Part shown: positions 56,890 through 64,000 of the stretch, piece by piece | How positions within the stretch are numbered: position 1 is the first letter of the stretch | Layout of the letters: every line of letters starts with the position of its first letter | From: Solimonas sp. K1W22B-7 | Lineage (GTDB): Bacteria > Pseudomonadota > Gammaproteobacteria > Nevskiales > Nevskiaceae | Length of the DNA stretch: 64,000 bases | Assembly: GCF_003428335.1 (NCBI RefSeq) | Contig: NZ_CP031704.1 | Coordinates: 2,666,001 to 2,730,000, forward strand | Direction of reading: 5' to 3' | Notes under the pieces: generated by a model | What the model was told of the DNA's origin: nothing | Databases searched by the model: none | Seen by the model: the letters and a program-made list of their open reading frames with translations, nothing else | Translations under genes and position numbers: made by a program

Positions 56890-57708
56890 CTATCCGAGCC
56901 TCGGGTGATCGAGCGCGGCCATCAGCCGCTGCGTCAGGGGGCCGGGCGCCTGCAGGGCGGCACCATCGAACTCCCGCACCGGCCAGATACCGATCAGGCT
57001 GTTGCAGACGAAGATTTCGTCAGCCTGCCGCAGCTGTGTCGCGTCGGTGTCGTCGAAGTGCACGGGCATCTGCAGTCGCTCGGCCAGTTCCAGGATTTTT
57101 TCACGCATCATGCCGCGGATGCCGCAGCGTTCCAGCGCCGGCGTGACCAGGCGACCGCCCGCGACCCGGAACAGGTTGCTGCGCGTGCCACACACCACCA
57201 GCCCGCGAGCATCGCATACGAATCCTTCTTCGGCATCTCCCGGCCAGTCTCGGCTGGCCAGCACCTGTTCCAGGCGATTCAGGTGCTTGATGCCGGCCAG
57301 CAGCGGCTGGTCGGCCAGGCGCACCGGGCTCAGGAAACAGCGCACGCCCCGCTCCCAGCAGGCCGCGGGATAGCGCGGCACCGGCAGGCGCAGCAGCAGG
57401 CGATCGCAGTCGTCATCGGCCGCACGGTAGCCGCGCCCACCGGCACGGCGCGTGAGGATCAGCTTGATCACGCCGAGTTCCTCGTCGGCGCAGAGCGCGG
57501 CGATCTCCTCCTCCAGCGTCGCGCGCGGCGGCGACAGCAGGCCCAGGCCCGCGGCATCGCGTTCCAGCACGTCGAGCTGGCGCCGCAGGTCCACTACCGC
57601 GCCCTGCCACAGCAGCATGGTGCGGAACACCCCGTCGCCGTAGTGCAGGCCGCGCGACTGCGCCAGCGCGTGGTCGCAGGCGGCACCGTTGAACAACATG
57701 GCACTCAC
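56890..57708 (-). CDS. pabC: Aminodeoxychorismate lyase
   Basis: PLP enzyme releasing pyruvate from aminodeoxychorismate to give 4-aminobenzoate for folate. The 272-residue protein of the class IV aminotransferase family shows SRGLHYGDGVFRTMLLW, LTRRAGGRGY, GIKHLNRLEQVLA with the PLP-binding Lys, and a VVCGTRSNLFRV segment. The start is GTG with a four-base overlap with the pabB stop, so both subfunctions of 4-aminobenzoate synthesis are coupled. Confidence 0.93.
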   Translation of the reverse strand: MSAMLFNGAACDHALAQSRGLHYGDGVFRTMLLWQGAVVDLRRQLDVLERDAAGLGLLSPPRATLEEEIAALCADEELGVIKLILTRRAGGRGYRAADDDCDRLLLRLPVPRYPAACWERGVRCFLSPVRLADQPLLAGIKHLNRLEQVLASRDWPGDAEEGFVCDARGLVVCGTRSNLFRVAGGRLVTPALERCGIRGMMREKILELAERLQMPVHFDDTDATQLRQADEIFVCNSLIGIWPVREFDGAALQAPGPLTQRLMAALDHPRLG

Positions 57709-59033
57709 GCTTCCACTCCAAGCGCCAGCAACAGACCGCGCGCCTTGGCCCGCGTCTCCGCCAGCTCGGCCTCGGGTTTCGAATCGGCGACGATGCCGGC
57801 GCCGGTGCGAAAGCTGACCTCGCCGTTCTCGCAGACCAGGCTGCGGATCAGGATGTTGGTGTCCAGGCGCCCGCAGTTGGAGAGATAGCCCATCGCACCG
57901 GTGTAGGCGCCGCGGCCCACGCCCTCCAGCTCGGCGATGATCTCCATCGCCCGCACCTTGGGGCAGCCGGTGATCGTGCCGCCGGGAAACACCGCGCGCA
58001 GCACCTCGGCCGGGCCGATGCCGCCGCGCAGGCGGCCGCGCACGTTGGAGACGATGTGATGCACGTGGGCGTAGCTCTCGATCGTCATCAGCTCGCTGAC
58101 CTCCACGCTGCCGGGCTCGCAGACACGGCCCAGGTCGTTGCGCTCCAGGTCGATAAGCATGACATGCTCGGCGCGCTCCTTCAGGTTGCCGATCAGGCCC
58201 TGCTTGAGGCGCTCGTCCTCCTCGGCCGATGCACTGCGCGGCCGCGTGCCGGCGATCGGCCGGGTCTGCGCCCAGCCGCCGTCGATCTGCACCAGGCGCT
58301 CCGGCGAGGAACTGAGCACGGCACTGCCGCCCCAGCAGGCCAGGCCGGCGAAGGGCGCGGGATTGCGCTGGCGCAGGCGGCGATAGACCCCCTGGTAGTC
58401 CTGACCGGATGCCAGTTGCGCACGCCAGGCGCGCGACAGGTTGGCCTGGAAGATGTCGCCCGCCTGGAGATAGTCCAGGATCCGCCGCACGCCTCCCAGG
58501 AAGCGCTCGTCCGAATCTTCATGCACAGACACTATCAGTTCTGAATCAATGTCTTGCATAGTGTTGTTAAAGTACTTATCCACATCCTGCCGCAGCTGCT
58601 CCAGCTGCGCTGGATCCTGCTCTGCCAGCAGTGTGGTGACGCCGCGCTCGCGGTCGTGGATCGCGGCGGCGGTGCAGCGCACCGCCAGGGCGTCGGGCAG
58701 GCCGTAGGGAGACGGCGGCAGCCTCAGGCCCGGCTCGACGAAGCGTGCCGCCTCGTAGCCCAGCAGCAGGAACCAGCCGCCGCAGAACGGTAGCCCGGTC
58801 GGCGCCGCCGGCAGAGCTTCCTCACGGATCGCCCGGGCCAGCTCGCCGAAGAAATCGCCGCCCGCGACGGCGCGCGCCTGCAGGCTGCGCCCGGGGAAGC
58901 CGAAAAGGATGTCGTAGCGGCCGGACTGCGGATGCCCGGCAACGCTCTGCAGCAGGAAGGGATAGCGCTCCGGCGCCTGCCGATGCACTTCGAAAAGATC
59001 AATGGAACCAGCGATTTCAGCGCGCAAACTCAT
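57705..59033 (-). CDS. pabB: Aminodeoxychorismate synthase component I
   Basis: Converts chorismate and ammonia to aminodeoxychorismate. The 442-residue chorismate-utilising enzyme has IFQANLSRAW, SSSPERLVQIDG, TRPIAGTRPR, LIDLERNDLGRV, and FPGGTITGCPKVRAMEII motifs. The PIAGTR site has Ala where E. coli PabB has Lys274 (PIKGT), which is the anthranilate synthase pattern. Position next to pabC argues for PabB rather than TrpE, and the usual TrpE tryptophan-site region is not evident. The glutaminase partner (PabA/TrpG) is not in the window. Confidence 0.88.
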   Translation of the reverse strand: MSLRAEIAGSIDLFEVHRQAPERYPFLLQSVAGHPQSGRYDILFGFPGRSLQARAVAGGDFFGELARAIREEALPAAPTGLPFCGGWFLLLGYEAARFVEPGLRLPPSPYGLPDALAVRCTAAAIHDRERGVTTLLAEQDPAQLEQLRQDVDKYFNNTMQDIDSELIVSVHEDSDERFLGGVRRILDYLQAGDIFQANLSRAWRAQLASGQDYQGVYRRLRQRNPAPFAGLACWGGSAVLSSSPERLVQIDGGWAQTRPIAGTRPRSASAEEDERLKQGLIGNLKERAEHVMLIDLERNDLGRVCEPGSVEVSELMTIESYAHVHHIVSNVRGRLRGGIGPAEVLRAVFPGGTITGCPKVRAMEIIAELEGVGRGAYTGAMGYLSNCGRLDTNILIRSLVCENGEVSFRTGAGIVADSKPEAELAETRAKARGLLLALGVEA

Positions 59034-59088
59034 GCCACGAGTTTACGGCATCCGCGCGCGCGCTCGTGCCTCGCAAAAGAACTTCCTG

Positions 59089-59171
59089 GCCGCGGATTGC
59101 GCGGATAAACGCGGATTCAAAGACCTGAAAATCTCAAAATCTTATCCGCGTGCATCCGCGTGATCCGCGGC
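59089..59171. repeat. Long hairpin with CCGCGGAT-type periodic arms
   Basis: Arms of 29 bp (59089-59117 and 59143-59171) pair at 24 of 29 positions. Each contains three GCGGAT units about 9 bp apart. The plan is the same as the hairpin at 50341-50412, suggesting one repeat family. It lies between pabB and fabF. Confidence 0.75.
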
Positions 59172-59215
59172 AAATCCTCTTGGCACGGTCTGGAGGCGCG
59201 CCGACGCAAGAAGCG

Positions 59216-60457
59216 TCAGGCGAAGCGTCGGAAGGCCACCGTACCGTTGGTGCCGCCGAAGCCGAAGGAGTTGGACATCACCACTTCGAGCCTGGCCTGG
59301 CGCGCCGTGTGCGGCACGTAGTCCAGGTCGCAGCCCTCGCTGGGATTCTCGAGGTTGATCGTCGGCGGGATGACCTGGTCGCGCAGGGCCAGCACGCTGA
59401 AGATCGCCTCGATGCCGCCGGCGGCGCCCAGCAGGTGCCCGGTCATCGACTTGGTCGAGGACACGGCCAGCTTGTAGGCGTAGTCGCCGAAGGCGCCCTT
59501 CACCGCCAGCGTCTCGGCGATGTCGCCGGCCGGGGTCGAGGTACCGTGCGCGTTGACGTACTGGACGTCTTCCGGGTTCAGGCCGGCGTTGCGCAGGCAG
59601 GCCTGCATGCAGCGGCGCGCGCCGTTGCCGTCTTCCGGCGGCAGCGTGATGTGGTAGGCGTCGCCCGACATGCCGAAGCCGATGAACTCGGCATAGATCT
59701 TCGCGCCACGCGCCTTGGCGTGCTCCAGGTCCTCGAGGATCAGCACACCGGCGCCGTCGCCGAGCACGAAGCCGTCGCGATCCTTGTCCCAGGGCCGGCT
59801 GGCGCGGGTCGGATCGTCGTTGCGGGTGGACAGTGCGCGGGCCTGGCAGAAGCCCGCCAGCCCGGCGGGTGCGGAGCCGGCTTCGCCGGCACCGACGATG
59901 AAGACATCGGCATCGCCAGCCTGGATCAGGCGGGCGCCGACGCCGATCGCGTGCGTCGCGGTGGTGCAGGCCGTGACGGTCGCGAGATTCGGCCCGGTGA
60001 TGCCGAGGTCGATGGAAACATGCCCCGAGATCATGTTGATGATCGACGAGGGAACGAAGAACGGCGAGACGCGCTTGGGACCGGACTTGTGCAGCGTGGC
60101 GCACTCGGTCTCGATCGCACCGATGCCGCCGATGCCCGAACCGATGCAGATGCCGATGCGCTCGCGGTTGGCGTCCGTGATCTCCAGCCCGGAGTCCTTC
60201 ACGGCCTGCTTGGCCGCGGCGACGCCGTAGTGGATGAAGGGATCGGTACGACGGACTTCCTTCGGGCCGAGATAATCCTCGGCCCGAAAGTTCCTGATCA
60301 TGCCCCCGAAGCGGGTCGTATAAGCCGACACGTCGTAGTACTCGATGGGACCGATACCCGACCTTCCGGCCAGGATCGATTCCCATGCGCTATCAACCGT
60401 GTTGCCGACGGGCGAAATAATGCCCAGGCCGGTGACGACGACGCGTCTGCGGCTCAT
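59216..60457 (-). CDS. fabF: 3-oxoacyl-ACP synthase II
   Basis: Condenses malonyl-ACP with growing acyl-ACP in fatty-acid synthesis. The 413-residue enzyme has [13 protein letters not shown] at the start, [13 protein letters not shown] with the active Cys near residue 164, [11 protein letters not shown] with one catalytic His, [16 protein letters not shown] with the other, and [11 protein letters not shown] near the C-terminus. An AGGAA site precedes the ATG. It follows acpP by about 50 bp and is cotranscribed with fabG and fabD. Confidence 0.96.
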   Translation of the reverse strand: MSRRRVVVTGLGIISPVGNTVDSAWESILAGRSGIGPIEYYDVSAYTTRFGGMIRNFRAEDYLGPKEVRRTDPFIHYGVAAAKQAVKDSGLEITDANRERIGICIGSGIGGIGAIETECATLHKSGPKRVSPFFVPSSIINMISGHVSIDLGITGPNLATVTACTTATHAIGVGARLIQAGDADVFIVGAGEAGSAPAGLAGFCQARALSTRNDDPTRASRPWDKDRDGFVLGDGAGVLILEDLEHAKARGAKIYAEFIGFGMSGDAYHITLPPEDGNGARRCMQACLRNAGLNPEDVQYVNAHGTSTPAGDIAETLAVKGAFGDYAYKLAVSSTKSMTGHLLGAAGGIEAIFSVLALRDQVIPPTINLENPSEGCDLDYVPHTARQARLEVVMSNSFGFGGTNGTVAFRRFA

Positions 60458-60506
60458 AAGAGGATTCCTGCTTGGGGGGTTTCTTTGCGGGGTGTACCCG
60501 GCGCCA

Positions 60507-60749
60507 TCAACCCTGCTGGGTGTGGGCCTTGATGTAGTTCAGAACGTCCGAGAAGGTCACGATTTTCTCGGCTTCCTCATCCGGGATGTCGATTTCGAAC
60601 TCTTCTTCCAGCGCCATCACCAGCTCGACGGTATCCAGGGAGTCCGCACCCAGATCCTCGACGAACGAGGCGGTGGGGGTGATCTGATCTTCGCTGACGG
60701 ACAGCTGCTCAGCGATGATCTTCTTTACTTTCTCTTCCAACGTGCTCAT
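60507..60749 (-). CDS. acpP: Acyl carrier protein
   Basis: An 80-residue acidic carrier of fatty acyl chains. [19 protein letters not shown] contains the Ser that receives the phosphopantetheine arm (D-S-L). Length and charge match AcpP. A strong CAGGAG site precedes the ATG, as expected for a highly made protein. A possible -10 element lies about 45 bp upstream. Confidence 0.97.
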   Translation of the reverse strand: MSTLEEKVKKIIAEQLSVSEDQITPTASFVEDLGADSLDTVELVMALEEEFEIDIPDEEAEKIVTFSDVLNYIKAHTQQG

Positions 60750-60790
60750 GCATCACTCCTGGGACAATCTGTTTGTTTGAGAGGCGGCGT

Positions 60791-60821
60791 ATTGTAGTGG
60801 TGCGTTGCGGCAAAAACACAA
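60791..60821 (-). promoter_or_regulatory. Possible promoter between fabG and acpP
   Basis: On the minus strand TACAAT (60791-60796) is a good -10. A TTGTGT (60816-60821) lies 19 bp upstream, a weak -35 match with long spacing. An extra acpP promoter is usual because the protein is abundant. Confidence 0.4.
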
Positions 60822-60858
60822 GCCTGCATATCGGGTTGACATTGCAGGATACAGGTGT

Positions 60859-61584
60859 TCAGGCCATCAGCATGCCACCGTTGACGTGCAGGGTTTCGCC
60901 GGTGATGTAGCCGGCGTCCTTGGAGGCCAGGAAGGCCACCGCAGCAGCGATATCTTCCGGTTTTCCGAGGCGTTCGAGCGGAATCTGGTTCTGCAGCGCC
61001 GTGCGCGCATCTTCTCCCAGTTTCTGCGTCATGTCGGTGTCGATGAAGCCCGGCGCCACCACGTTGACCGTGATGCCGCGCGAGCCGATTTCGCGGGCCA
61101 GGGACTTCGAAAAGCCGATCAGCCCGGCCTTGGCCGCGGCGTAGTTGGCCTGGCCGGCATTGCCCATGGTACCCACCACGGAGCCGACGCTGATGATGCG
61201 GCCGTGGCGCGCCTTCATCATGCCGCGCAGCACCGCGCGGGACAGGCGGAAGACCGAGCTGAGGTCGGTTTCCAGCACGTCCGCCCAGTCCTCGTTCTTC
61301 ATGCGGACCAGCAGGGTATCGCGGGTCACGCCGGCGTTGTTGACCAGCAGCGACACCGGGCCGATCTCGGCGATCAGCGCATCGCAGGCGGCGGCATCGC
61401 GCACGTCCAGCACCTTGCCCTGCCCGCCCAGCGGGCCCAGCCAGGCCTGGATGGCCTCGGCACCGGCGGCGCTGGTAGCCGTTCCGGTGACCTTGGCGCC
61501 TTCGGCCGCCAACCGCTCCGCGATGGCCTTGCCGATGCCACGACTGGCGCCGGTGACCAGAGCGGTTTCGCCCTGCAACTTCAT
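60859..61584 (-). CDS. fabG: 3-oxoacyl-ACP reductase
   Basis: NADPH-dependent reduction of 3-oxoacyl-ACP in fatty-acid elongation. The 241-residue short-chain dehydrogenase shows ALVTGASRGIGKAIAERLA for the cofactor, LVNNAGVTRDTLL, a SVVGTMGNAGQANYAAAKAG active-site stretch with the Ser-Tyr-Lys triad, and VAPGFIDTDMTQKL. The ATG at 61584 is preceded by a GGGGG site; an extension of five codons is possible but less likely. It sits between fabD and acpP. Confidence 0.96.
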   Translation of the reverse strand: MKLQGETALVTGASRGIGKAIAERLAAEGAKVTGTATSAAGAEAIQAWLGPLGGQGKVLDVRDAAACDALIAEIGPVSLLVNNAGVTRDTLLVRMKNEDWADVLETDLSSVFRLSRAVLRGMMKARHGRIISVGSVVGTMGNAGQANYAAAKAGLIGFSKSLAREIGSRGITVNVVAPGFIDTDMTQKLGEDARTALQNQIPLERLGKPEDIAAAVAFLASKDAGYITGETLHVNGGMLMA

Positions 61585-61661
61585 CAATTGAACCCCCAAA
61601 TACCGTTCTTCCGTGAACGACTGTTTATTTTGCCATTACGATCAATGACTTGCATCATATA

Positions 61662-62621
61662 TCAAGCAGCGGATGGGCTGCAAACCGCGGCCTCGCCGGC
61701 GACCAGCGCACGGGCCTTCTCCAGGCCCGCCGGCTCGGACAGGGAAGCCGCAGCAAGCTCCTTGCCAATCCGCTTGCACAGCCCCGCCAGCACCTCGCCC
61801 GGACCGCACTCCACGAACGCCCCGATTCCCTGGGCGGAAAGGCCCCGGATGGTCTGGGTCCAGCGCACCGGGCAGTACAACTGTACTTTAAGTGCTTCGC
61901 GGATCGAATCAGCATCCTGACGCGCCTGCGCGTCAAAATTGTGAAACACCGGGATGGAAGGGGGCTGGACGGCGATCGTGGCCAGTTTTTCCGCCAGCTT
62001 TTCGGCCGCACCGCGCATCAGCGAGCAGTGCGAGGGCACGGAAACGGGCAGCGGCAGGGCGCGCTTGATGCCATGGGCCTTGGCGTTGGCGGCCAGCCAA
62101 TCCAGCGCGGCCTTCTCGCCGGCGACCACCACCTGGCCGGGGGAGTTGTAGTTGACCGGCTCCAGCACCTCGGAACCGGGGTAGGCCTTGCACACCGCCT
62201 CCACCTGCTCGTCCTCCAGTCCCAGGATCGCCATCATGCCGCCGGTGCCGGCCGGTACCGCGGCCTGCATCAACTGGCCGCGCAGCTCCACCAGCTTCAG
62301 CGCGTCGGCGAAGTCCAGGCTGCCGGCGGCGACCAGGGCGGTGTACTCGCCCAGGCTGTGGCCGGCCAGGGCCGCCGGAGGCGGCAGGCCCTGCTTCTGC
62401 CACAGGCGCCAGGCGGCGATGCCGGCCGCCAGCAGCGCCGGCTGGGCGCGCTCGGTGCGGTTCAGTTCCTCGACCGGGCCATTGGCGACCAGGCCGGCCA
62501 GGTCCCAGCCCAGCACGGCGGAGGCTTCGGCGTAGGTGGCGGCGACGACGGGGTCGGCATGGGCCGACAGCATGCCCACGGCCTGGGAACCCTGGCCGGG
62601 GAAGACGATTGCATATTGCAT
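61662..62621 (-). CDS. fabD: Malonyl-CoA:ACP transacylase
   Basis: Loads malonyl groups onto ACP. The 319-residue protein has AIVFPGQGSQAVGM at the N-terminus, AALAGHSLGEYTALVAAG with the catalytic Ser in GHSLG near residue 90, the QLMQAAVPAGTGGMMAILG Gln/Met site, and VSVPSHCSLMRGAAE with the catalytic His near 200. VECGPGEVLAGLCKRI closes the fold. The ATG at 62621 starts exactly at the conserved MQYAIVFPG. A rhombosortase gene lies 34 bp upstream on the same strand. Confidence 0.96.
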   Translation of the reverse strand: MQYAIVFPGQGSQAVGMLSAHADPVVAATYAEASAVLGWDLAGLVANGPVEELNRTERAQPALLAAGIAAWRLWQKQGLPPPAALAGHSLGEYTALVAAGSLDFADALKLVELRGQLMQAAVPAGTGGMMAILGLEDEQVEAVCKAYPGSEVLEPVNYNSPGQVVVAGEKAALDWLAANAKAHGIKRALPLPVSVPSHCSLMRGAAEKLAEKLATIAVQPPSIPVFHNFDAQARQDADSIREALKVQLYCPVRWTQTIRGLSAQGIGAFVECGPGEVLAGLCKRIGKELAAASLSEPAGLEKARALVAGEAAVCSPSAA

Positions 62622-62655
62622 GGGTACTGGCTGCTCTCTGTCGGAGTTGGGGGCT

Positions 62656-63273
62656 TCACCGCGCCTCGGGGGCGCGGCCTTCTGGAGTCCTGGGGCGAAA
62701 CAGGCCGGCAATGGCGGCGTAACACAGGGCGGTCATGATGCCGAAGCGGTGCGCTTCGTGCGCCACCCTACCACCGAGTGCCTGTTCATCGGAAATCGGG
62801 GTGCCCGTCGCCCATTCCCAGGCCAGCTTCGCCAGCAGGCAGGCGATGGCCGCCAGGGCAATGCCGTCCCGCCGCAATGCCTGCGGCAGCAGCCCCAGCA
62901 GGAACAAGCCGTGCAGCACCCCCGAGAATCCGACATAGCTGCGCCACTGCGGCGCCAGCGCATACAGCCCGACGGTCACGCCAAGGCCCAGCAGCAGCAG
63001 GCGCAGCAGCCAGGCGCGTGCCGGCAGCGGCTCCGGGCACAGCAGCACCAGCACCCAGAGACCCGCCAGGTTCAGTCCCAGGTGATACCAGCCGAAGTGC
63101 AGGAAGTTGCCGCTCAGCAGCCGCCACCACTGGCCCGCGGCCACGGCCTCGCGCCGGTACTCCAGCGCCGCGCGCGCCGCGTCGCCGCCCAGCGCCAGCA
63201 GCAGGCACAGCAGGCCGATCGCCACCGGCATGGCCCACACGGCGCGGGAACGCGCGAACGACTCTGCTATCAT
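62656..63273 (-). CDS. rrtA: Rhombosortase (rhomboid-family intramembrane protease)
   Basis: A 205-residue inner-membrane protein with about six to seven membrane segments. Rhombosortase marks are QWWRLLSGNFLHFGWYHLGLN near residue 55 and RSYVGFSGVLHGLFLLG, where the Ser of GFSG is the nucleophile, with a second His (VAHEAHRFG) later. Rhombosortases process GlyGly-CTERM proteins in type II secretion bacteria. It diverges from gspG with 45 bp between. Start choice is uncertain; ATGs at 63306 and 63309 would add 11-12 residues. Confidence 0.88.
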   Translation of the reverse strand: MIAESFARSRAVWAMPVAIGLLCLLLALGGDAARAALEYRREAVAAGQWWRLLSGNFLHFGWYHLGLNLAGLWVLVLLCPEPLPARAWLLRLLLLGLGVTVGLYALAPQWRSYVGFSGVLHGLFLLGLLPQALRRDGIALAAIACLLAKLAWEWATGTPISDEQALGGRVAHEAHRFGIMTALCYAAIAGLFRPRTPEGRAPEAR

Positions 63274-63318
63274 TTTTTGCGGCCGATCCAGGCCTGTTCC
63301 AGACATCATCCCATCCCC

Positions 63319-63771
63319 ATGCAGAAAGCTTTCGCCACGCGCCGCCAGGGCGGTTTCACCCTGATCGAGATCATGGTCGTCGTCGTGATCCTCGGCATCC
63401 TGGCCGCCTTCGTCGTGCCCAACATCATGAGCAAGCCCGACGAGGCCCGCATCGTCAAGGCGAAGCAGGACATCCGCGCCCTCGAATCGGCGCTGAGCAT
63501 GTACAAGCTGGACAACTTCTACTACCCCAGTTCGCAGCAGGGCCTGGAAGCGCTGGTGACCAAGCCCTCGGGCGAGCCGGAGCCGCGCAACTACAACTCC
63601 GGCGGCTACATCAAGTCCTTGCCCAAGGACCCCTGGGGCAATCCCTACCAGTACCTGTCGCCCGGCACCCACAACGCCGACTTCGACATCTTCTCGCTGG
63701 GCACGGACAACCGCCCGGGCGGCGAAGGCTCGGCTGCCGACGTCGGCAACTGGGAAACCGCCAAGCAATAG
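63319..63771 (+). CDS. gspG: Type II secretion major pseudopilin GspG
   Basis: The 150-residue major pseudopilin of the type II secretion system. The prepilin peptidase site is RRQGGFTLIEIMVVVVILGI, with cleavage after the second Gly and Glu at position 5 of the mature protein. The C-terminal half shows NFYYPSSQQGLEALVTKP, KDPWGNPYQYLSPG and the calcium-loop region FDIFSLGTDNRPGGEG, all typical GspG. No clear ribosome site precedes the ATG. gspH follows after nine bases. Confidence 0.97.
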   Translation: MQKAFATRRQGGFTLIEIMVVVVILGILAAFVVPNIMSKPDEARIVKAKQDIRALESALSMYKLDNFYYPSSQQGLEALVTKPSGEPEPRNYNSGGYIKSLPKDPWGNPYQYLSPGTHNADFDIFSLGTDNRPGGEGSAADVGNWETAKQ

Positions 63772-63779
63772 GCGCCGCC

Positions 63780-64000
63780 TTGCGTCGCCGTTCCGCAGCC
63801 TGTCCGGCAAGCCCCGCGGCGACGCGGGGCTTTACGCTGGTCGAGCTCATGGTGGTGGTCGTCATCATCGGCATCATGCTGAGCTTCGTCACCCTGCCCT
63901 TCGGCGGCCGCTCGGTCGACGACCGCATCGAGTTCGAAGCCAAGCGCCTGGACCGCACGCTGCGCTTCGCCCTGGAAGAGGCGGAGATCAAGGGCGTGCT
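63780..64000 (+). CDS. gspH: Type II secretion pseudopilin GspH, 3' truncated
   Basis: The gene runs off the right edge, with about 73 residues visible. A prepilin leader ends TRGFTLVELMVVVVIIGIML, with Gly before Phe and Glu at position 5, marking a type IV pilin-like minor pseudopilin. The position after gspG and the segment LPFGGRSVDDRIEFEAKRLD fit GspH. The likely start is a TTG at 63780; the frame is open into gspG with no better start seen. The rest of the gsp operon should continue beyond the window. Confidence 0.85.
   Translation, partial: MRRRSAACPASPAATRGFTLVELMVVVVIIGIMLSFVTLPFGGRSVDDRIEFEAKRLDRTLRFALEEAEIKGV

Overview
The window is about 64 kb of chromosome from a high-GC (roughly two thirds by eye) Gram-negative bacterium, most likely a gammaproteobacterium. 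The rRNA operon has the order 16S, tRNA-Ile, tRNA-Ala, 23S, 5S. The Entner-Doudoroff genes carry HexR-type operators. A fabD-fabG-acpP-fabF-pabB-pabC-mltG-tmk-holB-pilZ string and a type II secretion start (gspG, gspH) are also present. With the sterol and branched-acyl oxidation genes, this recalls Nevskiales/Solimonadaceae, but that placement is inference and was not tested by a search.

Layout. 1-380: tail of a cell-wall amidase-like gene. 434-7232: glucose catabolism, with edd-eda leftward and zwf-pgl-hexR rightward from a shared region holding two HexR-like operators, then a PfkB sugar kinase. 7376-8830: a lower-GC membrane protein of unknown function. 9104-14539: a complete rRNA operon on the minus strand, with promoter, two boxA elements and terminator. 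14809-24748: a small membrane protein, two multiheme cytochromes c, glutaryl-CoA dehydrogenase coupled to an RND/MMPL transporter, a secreted protein, a GGDEF/EAL protein and a nitroreductase. 24759-32458: a GMC oxidoreductase, two AraC regulators, a class V aminotransferase, a small block of unknown genes with an inverted paralogous pair, and a steroid 5-alpha-reductase-like membrane protein. 32593-39530: a polytopic membrane protein coupled to a metallohydrolase lipoprotein, a PhoD-like phosphatase and a DUF72 protein, with a 266-bp multi-stem repeat between the hydrolase and PhoD. 39603-43070: pyruvate carboxylase.

43185-52424 is the most distinctive region. An AMACR-like family III CoA-transferase, an alpha/beta hydrolase, a free SCP2 protein, an SCPx-type thiolase, a 1003-residue MFE-2-like dehydrogenase/hydratase with three SCP2 domains and an acyl-CoA dehydrogenase lie on one strand. 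They face a TetR regulator across an 18-bp palindrome. The enzyme set parallels the peroxisomal route for alpha-methyl branched acyl-CoAs and sterol or bile-acid side chains.

52647-64000: a cyclic-nucleotide-binding/rhodanese fusion, then the fatty-acid, folate and DNA-replication housekeeping string on the minus strand, headed by a rhombosortase that diverges from gspG-gspH at the right edge. Several families of non-coding inverted repeats are scattered through intergenic spaces.
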